Assembly: GCF_030445035.2 (NCBI RefSeq) | Contig: NC_080678.1 | Span: 60,527,087-60,591,086 of the forward strand | Direction of reading: 5' to 3' | Length of the DNA: 64,000 nucleotides | Origin: Dasypus novemcinctus | Lineage: Eukaryota > Chordata > Mammalia > Cingulata > Dasypodidae | Shown here: positions 45,848 through 57,550 of the stretch, one piece after another | Layout of the letters: each line of letters begins with the position of its first letter | How positions within the stretch are numbered: the stretch's first letter is position 1 | The notes under the pieces: model-generated | What the model was told of the DNA's origin: nothing | Seen by the model: only the letters and a program-made list of their open reading frames with translations | Databases searched by the model: none | Program-made: the position numbers and the translations under genes

Positions 45848-46548
45848 TGTGGCAATTTGATATTATTTTATGAGCCCCCCCAAAGAAAGATTATGTTTGT
45901 AAACTGATCTGTTTCTCTGGGTGTGATATCCTTTGAATGCACTAGATTTAGTCTTGATTAAATTACCTGTTGAGATAAGGGCTTTGATATGACCATATCA
46001 GTAGGGCATGACTCACATTGAGTCCCAGTCCCTCATTGAGTCTCTCAATCAAGAAGACACACAGGAAAAGAGAGAGAGCTCCATCGGCATGAAGAGGGGA
46101 GAATTTGGTCATTTCTGTCCTACCATGTGACGGAAAGGAGAAGTCTCAAACAGCTAAAGCCCAGGAAGAGATGAATCATTCATCTGATAGTTTGCAACTG
46201 AAGAGAACAGAGCAGCCGAGCAGCTGATCAGGACTGGAAAGAAATGAGTCCTATGCCAGATTAATATGGGAAGCCTTGAGAGACAAACCCTATGTCAGTC
46301 TACAGCTGAGATCAGAAGAAGCTGGGCCCATGGAGGGAGCCTTAAGAGGAAGAAGGAAGGAGAGACCCAGAAGAGATCACCTGCCATCTTGCTTCAACAC
46401 ATGGCAACAGACTTTGGTGAGAAAGGAGCATTGAGATGGACTTCTTAGGGCCTTGTAACTATAAGATTTTACTCCAGATAAATACCCTTTATAAAGGTCA
46501 ACAGATTTCTGGCACTTTGCATCATCATCTCTTTGGCTGAATAATACA
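45848..46548 (+). mobile_element. MaLR-like solo LTR, type B, 5-bp TSD
   Basis: The complete 701-bp LTR starts TGTGGCAATTTG and ends GAATAATACA. The 5-bp duplication CTGGA lies at 45843-45847 and 46549-46553, in L1 ORF2 sequence that reads through when the LTR is removed. The polyadenylation region is GATAAATACCCTTTATAAAG near 46478. A 5-bp TSD fits ERVL/MaLR-type integration. This is the reference copy for type B here. Confidence 0.85.
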
Positions 46549-48925
46549 CTGGATTTTCTCAATTGACTTTTCTACCCTAATTGAGATGATTATGTGTTTT
46601 TTTTCCCCTTCATTCTGTTAATGTGTTGTATTTCATTAGTTAATATTCATATGTTGAACCAATGTCGCATACCAGGGATAAATTCCACTTGATCATGGTG
46701 TAAAATTCTTTTAATATGCTGTTAAATTCAGTTTGCTAATATTTTGTTTGAGGATTTTTCATGAAAGAGATTGGTGTGTAGTTTTCTATCCTTATTGTAT
46801 CTTTATCTGGCTTTTGTGTGAGGGTGATATGCATCTCATAGAATGAATTAGGGAGTGTTCCCTCCTCTTTAGGATTTTGGAAGAGTTTGAGCAGAAATGG
46901 AGTTTATTCTTGGAATGCTTAGTAGAATTCCCCTGCGAATTCATCTGGTCCTCCGCTTTTCTTTGTTGGATAGTTTTTGAAAATTGATTCAGTCTCTTTT
47001 TTTTAGTAATTAGTTAGTTGAGATCTTCTATTTCTTCTTGATTCAATGTAGATAGTTTTTGTGTTTCTAGAATATGTCCATTTCATCAAGTTTATCTAAT
47101 TTCTTGGCATACATTTGTTCATAGTATCCTCCTATAGTCCGTTTTATATCAGGGGGATCTGTAGTAATGTCCCCCTTTTCATTATTTATATCCTCTTCCT
47201 TTTTTTCTCTGTCAGTCTAATTGAAGGTTTGTCCAATTGGTTGATTTTTTTCAAAGCATCCACTTTTGGTTTTGTTGCTTCTTTCTACTGTTTTTTTGCT
47301 GTTGCTGTTCTCTATTTGATTTATTTCCACGCTAATCTTTGCTATTTCCTTCCTTCCCTTTGATATGGATTTACCTTCTCTTCTTTTTCTTGTTCTTTCA
47401 GTTTTGAGGTTAGGTCTCTGATTTGAGATCATTATTCTTTCTTAGCATAAGCATTTAAAACTATAAGTTTCCCTCTTAGCACCTCCTTCAATGCATCCCA
47501 CAGTTTTGGTATGTTGTATTATCATTTTCATTCACCTCAAGATATTTCATAATTTCTTTTGTGATTTCCTCCTTAACCCATTTGTTGTTTAAGAGTATCT
47601 TGTTTAATTACCACACATTTGTGAATTTTACATTTCTCCCATTATTGATTTCTAGCCTCATTCTGTTGTGGTTGGAGATTATAAATTGTATGATTTTTGT
47701 ATTTTTAAAAATTTTATTGAGACTTTTTTGTGACCTAACATAGGATCTACCTGGAGAACAGTCTACGTCCACTTGAAAAGGAATTGTATTCTGTGCTTGT
47801 TGGGCAATGTATTCTGTACATATCTGTAAGGGCTAGTTGTTTTAGAGTATCGTTCAAGTCTTGTATATTCTACTGATCTTCTGCCTAGATTTTCTATATG
47901 TTAATGAAAATGATGTATTAAAATCTACTATAAATTTATCTCTTCAAATCTGTCAGTTTTTGCTTCATATATTTTGAGACTTTTTCATTATGTGCATATA
48001 TATTTATAATTGTTACATCTTCTTGTTGCATTGTCCCCTTTATCAGTATATAATTTCTGTCTTTGTCCTTTGTAACTATTTTTGACTTAAAGTCTATTTT
48101 ATGTGATATTAGAGCACATAAAGTATTTTGTGTGCTCTCTTTTGGTTACTGCTTGCATGATATTTTTCCCCATCTTTTCACTTTCAAACTGCTGTATCTT
48201 TGAATTTAAGTTGTATCTCATGCAGAAAGCAATAGTTGAGTCATGCTTTTTTAGATCTATTCTGCCAATCCCTACTTTTTAACCAGAGATTTTAATATAT
48301 ATACATTTAAATCACTACTGATAGTGCAGGACTGTCTTCTGCCATTTTGCAGTTCAGCCTTTGTATGTCTTATAACATTATCCCTTAATTCTTCCATTAA
48401 TGCCTATTTTTATATTTATTTGATTTTTGCATTGTACCATATTGAGTGCCTTCCCTTTTCTATTTGGATATATATTTCACTTATTTTCCTTGTGACTACC
48501 ATGAGATTAAAATTTAACATACTTAATACCTGATGATAATATTTGATTTGATAAGAATTTAACATTAATAGCATATGCATATTATTTTCCTGTATACTTC
48601 AGTCCCCACATCACTTTTTGGGTGCTTATTTCTACTTATGTCTTTGTATATTGTATGTCTAAAAACATAGATTTATCATTACTTTTTGTGCATTTGCATT
48701 TTAGCACCTGTAGTAAGAAGTGGATTTACATACCATACAATAGTCTACAATATTACTGGCATTTATAGTTGCCCAAATGGTTACCATTACCACTACCACA
48801 TGTCTTTATTTCTTTATGCTGCTTTGAACCACTGTCTAGTGTCCTTTTATTTCAGTCTGAAGAAATCCCATTAGAATTCCTTATAGAGCATGTCTAGTGG
48901 TGATGAACTCATTTTGGTCATTTTT

Positions 48926-49354
48926 TTTTTTAAGATTTATTTTTTATTTATTTCTCTCCCCTTCACCCTCCCCCCCCCCCCCCAGTTGTCTGCTCTCTGT
49001 GTCCATTCACTTCTGTGTGTGTTCTTCTGTGATGGCTTCTATCCTTATCAGCAGCACCAGCAATCTGTGTTTCTTTTTGTTGCGTCATTTTGGTATGTCA
49101 GCTCTCCGTGTGTGCAGCGCCCCTCCTGGGCAGGCTGCACTTTCTTTTGCACTGGGCAGCTCTTTTTACAGGGCGTACTCCTTGCTCATGGGGCTCCCCT
49201 ATGCAGGGGACACCCCTGTATGGCAGGGCACTCCTTGCACACATCAGCACTGCACATGGGCCAGCGCCACACAGGTCAAGAAGACTCAGGGTTTGAACTG
49301 TGGACCTCCCATATGGTAGGCAGACACCCTATCCATTGTCCAAGTCCACTTCCA
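48926..49354 (-). mobile_element. tRNA-derived SINE (DAS type), 12-bp TSD
   Basis: TTGGTCATTTTT is duplicated at 48914-48925 and 49355-49366. The tRNA-like head is at 49285-49354 on the minus strand (B-box-like GGTCCACAGTTCAAACCC at about 49288-49305), and the body and pyrimidine tract match the SINEs at 16351 and 55317. A 14-C homopolymer lies at about 48970-48983. It sits between ORF1 and ORF2 sequence of the host L1. The 175-residue frame crossing it is read-through. Confidence 0.85.
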
Positions 49355-49443
49355 TTGGTCATTTTTGAATGTCTTAATCTTACATTCATTTTTGAGAGAA
49401 AGTCTCACCAGATATAAAATTCTTGGCTGGAAATTGTTTTCTT

Positions 49444-49803
49444 TCAGCACTTTAAGTATTTCAGCTCACTGCCTCTTGTCTCCATTGTTTCTAAAGAGAA
49501 ATCAGCACTAAATCTAATTGGGATTCCATTGGACATAACACATTGCTTTTCTCTTTCAGCTCTCAGAATTCTCTCCTTGTCCTTTGCATTTGATAGTATT
49601 ATCAGTAGATGATGGTGTGCATTTTTCTTTATGCTTATCCTGTTTTGTCTTCTCTGAGCTCCTTGGATGTGCATATTCACATCTTTTGCTATGTTTGAAA
49701 AATACTCGGTCATTTCTTTGACTATTCTTTTTGCCTCTTTCTGTCTTTCTCTGCCTTCTGGACTCCCATAACACATATATTGGTGTGCTTGATGGTGTCC
49801 CAA
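49444..49803 (-). pseudogene. L1 ORF1 fragment (RRM and C-terminal part)
   Basis: A 119-residue open stretch matching L1 ORF1p: EYFSNIAKDVNMHIQGAQR from the RRM, then ERILRAEREKQCVMSNGIP and IRFSADFSLETMETR from the RRM/CTD link. ORF1p is the RNA-binding trimeric chaperone of L1 particles. The coiled coil is outside this frame, so it is broken. Confidence 0.85.
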
Positions 49804-51220
49804 AGGTGTCTTAGGCCATTTTTGCTTTTTTATAAATCTTTTTTCTTGCTGCTTCTCACCTGACTTAAGTATCTTGCCTTTGAGCTACTGATTCAATCTT
49901 TGCTCAGTTCCTAGCTGCTTTGAATCCCTCCTGAACATTTTTTATTTCACTTATGTGGTCTTCTACTCTAGTTGTGTTTGGTTCCTTTTTTAAAATTTCT
50001 GCCTCTTTACTAAGAGACTCATATTGGTCATTCATTGTTTTCTTGATGTCCTTCAGTTCTATGTATTTTCTACCATCTCCATGAGCATTTTTAAGATGAT
50101 TTTTAAAGGTTTAAAAAAATCTTAAGCTTTTTAACTCTTGAATTTATTCCCTGAGATGTCTGTTTTTTGGTTTTGTAGCCAGCTGGTGATATGGCAGAGA
50201 TTTTCTTAAACTTCAACCCTCCTATCAGGACCGTTTGTCCAAAGTCAATGTAGTATGCAGAGTTTTCCCTGTTTCTGGATCTGTGTTTTGTCCTGATCTT
50301 TTGCTTGTTAATTGTTTTGGAGTTACCCTGTTTATGAGAGTTTGGTTATTCCTTCTGTTTCCCAGGGGACAGACCTCCTCCTAAGCCATTCCCTCAGGCT
50401 TTCAGTCTCTAGGGTTTCCTAACATCCTTTAGTTGTCTCAAGGTTCTTTTGTTTGGATGGCAAATTCTGGGTCTAGTGGAAAACCAGACTGGACTTTAAC
50501 AAATCAGTATTTCCAAAATAATTATTTTCTATCCGAAACAGGTCATGGGACCCATAAGGGACACAGACTAGCTCCACAGTGTCCTGAGGAGGGAATCAGG
50601 AAGGGTGCCAAGTGCTTCTAGTATGGCCTCCAAAGCTAAATTTTCTAGACTTTCCCACCAAAGGCTGTCCTTCAATGAATTGTCCTCCACAGATCTAAGG
50701 AAGTGCATTGTCCTTAAGTCTCCACCACTGCAGCCTGTTCTGGAGCTTTTTGAAACATTGTTTCCATGGTCTTCTTTGGGGGTGGGTTGAAACAATGGCA
50801 GGACTCAGTCACCTGGGCCTCTTATGATCGGAATTCACTAAACAAAAGCTGTTATCAGTGATCAGTAATGCCCACCCCTCTTCTTGGGGAAAATGATTTT
50901 TATGTCCTTTCTGTTCCAGTTGGACATCACGGAGGCTTTCTACAAGAATGCAGGATGGATGCCAGTAGCCACTGTGTCCAGACTGCAGTTTTCTGTTCTT
51001 CACCATTATTTATCAGCCTCTTTCTTCCACTATTCCCTGGATGCTGTGTGGAGTTCTTCTGGCCTCCAGAATTTCAATATAGTTGTTTTGGGCAATTATT
51101 TCCTGTTTGATAGTTGCTCTATTGGGGGGACTGTGCCCTGGGGCCTTGTACTCTGCCTTCTTTCCAATCACAGTTAGGGTTTTGCATTTGGGCTTCTAGC
51201 TGCTCTTACATTAAGGGATA

Positions 51221-53209
51221 ATTATGTGAAATTCCTAATAAAACTAACTAGAAATGAAGACTGTGTAACTGAAGAATAAAAACAAATTATTTTTCATTAA
51301 TGAAAGACTTTATGAGGCTCTTCTGTGTTGATTTATTCATAAATACAGTAAATTCTCCGCAAGTTACCTTTGGACAGGGTCAGATCTAGCTGTATAACAA
51401 ACATATATGTATTTAGTGACTTAGAAGGAAAGAAAAGATTAGTCAGAATTTTATCATTAAGTTCTTAGGTGAGTTTCTTCATGCTACACAGCTGCTAGTA
51501 AATCCAAAAGGATTCAGAGAAGTTTTAAATGGACTCCACTCTGCAGAGGAGTTGAGTAAGCACACATAGAGATGATTTGCCTGAATCTAACCTCATTTAA
51601 GTAGGTTCCAGTACTCAGAGATCCAGTGAACTTGGGAATCAGTTAGAACCATTGCCTCTAAAATTCAAGTTAATTTAATGAAAAGAGGAACAAGAGTGAA
51701 AGTTATTTATGAGTAAATGTTCACTGTCCCTTCTAATTATTAATGCTTGATCATTTTCCTCTCACTCACTATATAGGGGCAATTATATAGTGCTACCATT
51801 AGCATTATATTGGTATAGTAGGATGCTTCCATTAATTAATATAGGCTTATGTAAGGAGTAACTGGGGCAGTTAGTAATATGACAGATCTTAGGAATGATG
51901 ATGAGAGATTTGAGAAAGGAAAAAAATATTTACCTGCAGGAGAGAAGATAAAAGTGGAGTCAGAAAGAAAGGTAAAAACTAGCAAGAGATAAGAGGGGAC
52001 CTTTCCTGAAGATATATGGAGAGTTTGTTTTAATTGGGTTATCAAAATGAAGGTCAAATTGTTTTGGGGGGAAGACTTCTTTCTGTGTAGAAGATCTTGA
52101 AAATGGCAGAAGTTCTGAGGGAGTGCTTTGCTATGCATTAAGAATGTACTTTCTTCCTTTGGAGAATTCTTAAGACTATGTTATATTTCTTACTCAAATT
52201 GATATCTTTCCATTAACCCACATAATGCAAAGACTAAGACTAACCCACTATATTTGAGTTATAATATACTTTCATTTAATTCTTGCTATAGTCCTATGAA
52301 ATGTGTTGTTATTGCTTTTTTAAGCTAAAGAAAGTAGAGCTTAGGGAGATTAGGTAAATTTGCAAGATCCTCACAGTTTAGTTAGTAAAGCAGAGATTGA
52401 TATCATTTTTTTATTGATTGCAGGTTGTATATTCTTCATTTCACTACTTGACAACCTTGAACATGGAAAGAAATTGAAACATACGAAGACTGAGCCACAG
52501 AATCTACAAAGAACTAAACTAAAAGTTTTGACTTGCTACAATTACCCTTTCTCGTGTATTAAGCCTTATTGACATATCAATCAGTCCTTTACTTCTTTAA
52601 AATTATACAATTTCAGACTCACCAGGCTGCGAGACTTTAAAGCTCATTAGTGTGTATGCATGTAAGTATGGTAGCATCATGGAATACTAATAAAGGGGCA
52701 AGATAGAGAATTAAAGAGCCTAAAATCTGGTACTATTACCATGTATTTATATACATTTAAAATTTATTTAGCCTTTTTTATCTTCAATGTATTGAAATTA
52801 GTTATCTTTAAGATATTTTCTTACTCTATTATTTCATTGTTTCTATAATTCTGACATGGCAATTTAGATTTCTGCTACCACTATGAATATTTTGATTTGA
52901 ATTGATCTCTCCAATATTTATGTTTTATCTAAAATTATCAGCAGCACAACTAAAAGCACCACTAATAGTACCTGGGCTTTTAAAAATTAAAATGTGTCTT
53001 GGGGCAGTTCCAGTAATGTTGATGAAATCATTAGGAGAACCCTCCTGTAGATAATAAGTATAAAATAAGAACATATGTGTATATTCTAAATTTTACTAGT
53101 ATATATGTGTATTTATTTGTATGAGTATATATGTGTGTATGTATACATCATTTATATGTGTATGTATAAATATGTATCTATATCTATCTTTATATATATT
53201 TTTTAAGAC
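51221..53209. other. Single-copy DNA with a MIR and a TA/TG microsatellite
   Basis: A reverse MIR core lies at about 52250-52420 (TTAATTCTTGCTATAGTCC, then GCTAAAGAAAGTAGAGC). An alternating TATATGTG-type run lies at about 53096-53200. No genes recognised; the 100-residue frame at 51836-52138 has no family resemblance. Confidence 0.45.
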
Positions 53210-53944
53210 ACTGAGCAGTAACCAAAAGGAGGTAAAAACTGGAGATAACTTTACTCTTGAAAAACTGAACTGAGACATATAAGAACTGCAGCTTTTGGTT
53301 TTCTTGCGAGAGGGTGATCACCAACTTCTATAACAAAGAATAACAGAAAGCCACATTCTTTGGAGCTGGAAGTGGCAAAGTGCGGAGTTCATAGTTAGAA
53401 GGGCAGTTGGAAATGTAGAAAAAATCTCCAGTGTGAGAAAATCACAGAAGGAATGAGACCCCAAATCTAAGTAAAATCTCTGCCCAGTCCCCAGGTGAAC
53501 ACTAAAACAATGTATGTTGGTGGAGAATCCAGTGGATTGGTGTAAAAAAACATAAAAAGAAGAAGCTGCTCTTGAAAGACAAAATCATACTAGTGAGATT
53601 TGCAAATCATCTGCTTTTGTGACAGTGTATGCTCAAACATTATACCAATCAGTTGAGGAAGCTGAAGCCTTATTGGTGTAAGGTGGCAGAGGACAGAGTT
53701 CAGGACTGGCAGAGCAACTGGAAATTTAAGGGGCCTGGGTGAAACTGAGGCAACAAGGGAATTGCAGGGAGAGTAATCTTCCAAATCTGTGTATAAATTT
53801 TTCCAAAATTTTTGACTAATCTACACAAGCTCAAGCTGATTCTACAATATATAAGAAAATGCAAAGAACCTAGAGTAGAAAAATATTTGTGAAAGAAGAA
53901 AGTTGGAGCACTTACACTATTGATTTTATGATACATAGTACTCT
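53210..53944 (+). mobile_element. Old L1 fragment, probable 5' UTR joined to ORF2
   Basis: The end (about 53845-53944) follows L1M ORF2 text AATGCAAAGAACCTAGAGTA, AAGTTGGAGCACTTACACTA. The preceding 600 bases (AGTAACCAAAAGGAGG, TGGAGCTGGAAGTGGC, AAGGGGCCTGGGTG) resemble an old L1 5' UTR as I remember it. The join would be an internal deletion. The second part is the less certain one. Confidence 0.45.
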
Positions 53945-54105
53945 GTATCTGGTCCCCTTCACTTAGTATATTTTTTTGTCTAATATTAATATTGTGTAAT
54001 GTTAACTTACATTTGTTCAGCTTCAAGGAAAATGGCCTTATATAAGCATTTCTATCCATATTCATATTTTTACATAGTATTTACATTTTACATAATATAT
54101 TTGGT

Positions 54106-54444
54106 TTATAATAGGGCAATCAGACAGTATTTTTCCTTTTGTGTCTGGCTTGCTTCACTCAATGTAATGTCCTCCAGTTTCATCCATGTTGTCACAACTT
54201 CATTTCTTCTTACCACTGCATAATATTTTATCATATGTGTATGCCACAATTTATTTATCCATTCATCAATTGTTGGACACTTGGGTTGTTTCCAGCTTTT
54301 GGCTATTGTGAATAATGCTGTTTCGAACATCAGTGTGTAGATATCTATTTGTGTCACTGCTCTCACTTCTTTTGGGTATATAGCTACCAATGGTATTGCT
54401 GGGTCCCATCGCAAATCTATATTCAACTTGGTTAGGAACTTCAC
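54106..54444 (-). pseudogene. L1 ORF2 C-terminal fragment
   Basis: A 112-residue open stretch with LRWDPAIPLVAIYPKEVRAV, LMFETALFTIAKSWKQPKCP and DEWINKLWHTHMIKYYAVVR, then LEDITLSEASQTQKEKYCLI at the ORF2p end. It is the last part of ORF2 of the 54-60.7 kb L1. Confidence 0.85.
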
Positions 54445-55316
54445 AGTGGCTATATCATTCTACACTCCCAGCAACAATGAATAAGCATTCTTATCTTTCC
54501 ACCTCTTCTCCAACATTTACAGTTTTCTGACATTTTAATAGTGGCCAATCTAATAGGTATGAAATGATATCTCATTGTAGTTTTGATTTGCATTTCCCTC
54601 ATCGCTAGTGATGCTGAACACTTTTTCATGTATTTCTTCACCATTTTTATTTCTTCTTTGAACAGTGGTCTTTTCAAGTCTTCCCCCCACCCCTTTTTAA
54701 TAAGATATTTTGTCTTTTTATTGTTGAGATGTATATCTCCTTATATCATGGATATTAAATCCTTATCAGATATGTGATTACCAAATATTTTCTCCCATTG
54801 AGTCAGCTGTCTTTTCACCCTTTTGACAGTGCTTTGAGGTGCAAAAGTGTTGAATTTTGAGGAGGTCCCATTGATCTCTTTTCTCTTTTGTTGTTCATGC
54901 TTTGAACTTAAGGTTTAAGAAACTACTGCCTACCACAAGATCTTGAAGATGTTTTCCTACTTTTCTTCTAGGTGTTTTATGGTGGTTGTTTTTATATTTA
55001 AGCCTTGATCCATTTTGAGTTAACTTTTGTATAAGGTGTGAGACAGGGGTCTTCTTTCTTTCTTTTGGATATGACTATCCAGTTCTCCTAGCATCATTTT
55101 TTTGAATAGACTGTTTTGGCCCATATGGGTGGTTTTAACTGCCGTGTCAAAAATCACCTGACTATAGATGTGAGGGTCATTTTCCAAGTTCTTGATTTGA
55201 TTCTATTGGTCAATCTGCCTCTCCTTATGCCAATATCATACCGTTTTTAACACTGTAGCTAAGTAATATTCTTTAAAGTCAGGAAGTAAGAGTCCTCTAA
55301 CTTGGTTCTTCTTTTT

Positions 55317-55732
55317 TTTTTTTTTAAAGATTTATTTATTTATTTATTTCTCTCCCCTCCCCCCCATCCCGGTTGTCTGTTCTCTCTATTTGCTGTGTCT
55401 TGTTTCTTTGTCCCCTTCTGTTGTTGTTAGAGGCATGGGAATCTGTGTCTCTTTTTGTTGTGTCATCTTGTTGTGTCAGCTCTCTGTATGTGTGGTGCCA
55501 TTCCTGGGCAGGCTGCACTTTCTTTCGCACTGAGCGACTCTCCTTATGGGGTGCACTCCTTGCGCGTGGGGCTCCCCTACGCAGGGACACCCTTACGTGG
55601 CATGGCACTCCTTGCGTGCATCAGCACTGTTCCTGGGCCAGCGCCACATGGGTTAAGGAGGCCCAGGGTTTAAACCATGGACCTCCCATGTGGTAGATGG
55701 ACGCCCTAACCACTGGGCCAAGTCGATTTCCC
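55317..55732 (-). mobile_element. tRNA-derived SINE (DAS type), 14-bp TSD
   Basis: TGGTTCTTCTTTTT is duplicated at 55303-55316 and 55733-55746. The tRNA-like head (A-box near 55700-55720, B-box-like GGTCCATGGTTTAAACCC at about 55668-55685, minus strand) is the best preserved of the set. Body, pyrimidine tract and A-rich tail follow. Frames of 90-107 residues crossing it are read-through. Confidence 0.88.
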
Positions 55733-56912
55733 TGGTTCTTCTTTTTAAGAGATTTTGTTCTATTCGGGGTTCCTTAGCCTTCCAAATAAATTTGATTATT
55801 GACATTTTGATTTCTGCAAAAAAGACTGTTGGGATTTTACTTGGGATTACATTGAATCTGTAAATCAGTTTTGGTAGAATTTGCATCTTAATGGCCTTTA
55901 GTCTTCCAATTTATGAACATGGAATGTCCTTCCATTTATTTAAGTCTACGTCACATTCTTTTAGCAATGTTTTGTAGTTTTCTGAATACAGGTCCTTTAT
56001 GTCCTTGGATAAGTTTATTTCTAAATACTTTATTGTTTTAGTTGCTATTATAAATTAATTTTTTCATTTCATTAATTTAATTAATTTATTTCATCTTCAG
56101 ATTGCATATCAGTAGTGTATAGAAACACCATTTTGCTGAGGTCATCTATTAATTGTAGTAGCTTTGTTGTGGATTTTTCAGGGTTTTCTAGATATAAGAT
56201 CATGGCATCACTGAATAGTAAATGTTTTACTTCTTCATTTCATATTTGGGGGCCTTTTATTTCTTTATTTAACCTAATTGCTCTAGCTAGAACTTCTAGC
56301 ACAATATTAATTACTAATGGTGACAGTGGGCATCCTTGTCTTGTTTCTGATCTCAGTGGGAAAGCTTTCAGTCTTTCACCATTGAGTACAATGCGAGCTA
56401 TAAGTTTTTCATATATACACTTTACCATATTGAGAAAACTTCCTACTTTTCTTATTTTTTAGAGTGCTTTTATCAAGAATGGGTGCTATATTTTGTCAAA
56501 TGCCTTTTCTGCATCAATCGAGAGGATCATGTGATTTTTCTACTTCAATTTATCAATGTGGTTTATTACACTAATTGATTTTCCTTTGTTGAACCATTCT
56601 TGCATACCTGGGATAAAACTTACTTGATTGTGGTATATAATGTACTTTTGAATTCTGTTTGCAAGTATTTTGTTGAGGATTTTTGTGTCTCTATTAATTT
56701 GAGATTGGTCTGTAATTTTCTTTTTTTATAGTATCTTTATCTGGTTTTGGTATTAGGGTGCTGTTGGTTTCATAGAATGAGTTTGGTAGCACTCTCCTGT
56801 TCAATTTTTTGGAAGACTTTGAGCAAGGTCAGTAGTAGTTCATCTTTGAATGTTTGGTAGAATATACCTGTGAATCCATCTGGTCCCAGGCTTTTCTTCT
56901 TTGGGAGTTTTT

Positions 56913-57550
56913 GTTTGTAATTTTTTCCCCTTCCCCTCCCTCTCCCCAGTCCTGTTGTTTTTCCTATCTGTGTCCATTTGCTGTGTGATCTTATGTATTT
57001 ATTTGTCTTTTTGTCTTCCTTCTCATTGTTCTCATTTAGGATTCACTGGATTTGATCCTGGGGACTTCTGATGTGGAGAGAAGTTCCCTGTCAATTGTGT
57101 CACCTCAGTTCCTGGTCTCTCCTGCACTTCATCTTGACTCTCCCCTTCATCTCTCTTTTGTTGCATCATCATCTTGCTGTGTCAACACAAGCACTGACTC
57201 ACCTCTTGGGCACTCAGCTTGCTGTGCAGGCACTTGGCTTGCTGTGAGGGCCCTCAGCTCACCATAAAGGCACTTGGCTCACCACACAGGCAGTGGCTCA
57301 CTCTGCAGGGACTTGCTCACTATGTAGGCACTCACATGGGCACTCAGTTCATCATGTGGGCACTTGCGTGGACACTAGGCTTACCTTGTGGGCACTCAGC
57401 TCACTGTGCAAGCACTTGTCTCACCATGCAGGCACTGGCTCACTGCACAGGCATGCTTTCTCTTCTTTTTCACCAGGGGCCCCAGGGATTGATTCTGGGT
57501 CCTCCCATATGGTAGGCAGAGGCTTTATCTCTTGAGCCACATCAGCTTCC
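56913..57550 (-). mobile_element. tRNA-derived SINE, second type with tandem-repeat body
   Basis: CTTTGGGAG-TTTTT flanks it (56899-56912 and 57551-57565, one base different). The head, on the minus strand from 57550, is tRNA-like but differs from the other SINEs: TGTGGCTCAAGAGATAAAGC (A-box area) and a B-box-like GGACCCAGAATCAATCCC. The body contains a degenerate tandem array (57208-57456), so the element is about 640 bp, some 200 bp longer than the other three. A pyrimidine-rich stretch and A-rich tail end it at 56913. Confidence 0.8.
57208..57456. repeat. Degenerate ~20-bp tandem array inside the SINE
   Basis: About 13 units of mostly 19-21 bp with the pattern GGCACT-GGCTCAC-NTGCA; two units are shortened to 11-12 bp. 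The unit resembles neither the tRNA head nor the L1 host. Confidence 0.85.

Larger units (their letters stand above)
43412..51220 (-). mobile_element. Nearly complete, decayed L1 with LTR and SINE insertions
   Basis: From left to right on the plus strand it has a T-run tail (43412-43420), 3' UTR (to about 43890), ORF2 (43890 to about 48880, interrupted by an LTR at 45848-46548), ORF1 (about 49360-50150, preceded by a SINE at 48926-49354) and a 5'-UTR-like, GC-richer region to about 51220. All frames are broken. The 3' UTR is a different type from that at 23132-25965, and divergence is higher than in the nested elements, so it is an older subfamily. The 5' limit is approximate. Confidence 0.8.

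Noticed and set aside
48890-49417. Open frame of 175 codons, longest in the window
   Set aside because: It runs through the poly-C tract and body of a tRNA-derived SINE and into L1 sequence. It ends at element borders and has no protein family features.
43412-51220. Active full-length L1
   Set aside because: ORF1 and ORF2 are split into many frames, the RT box is lost, and an LTR and a SINE interrupt it.
57208-57456. CRISPR-like array
   Set aside because: The units are contiguous and degenerate with no unique spacers, and lie within a SINE of a mammalian genome.
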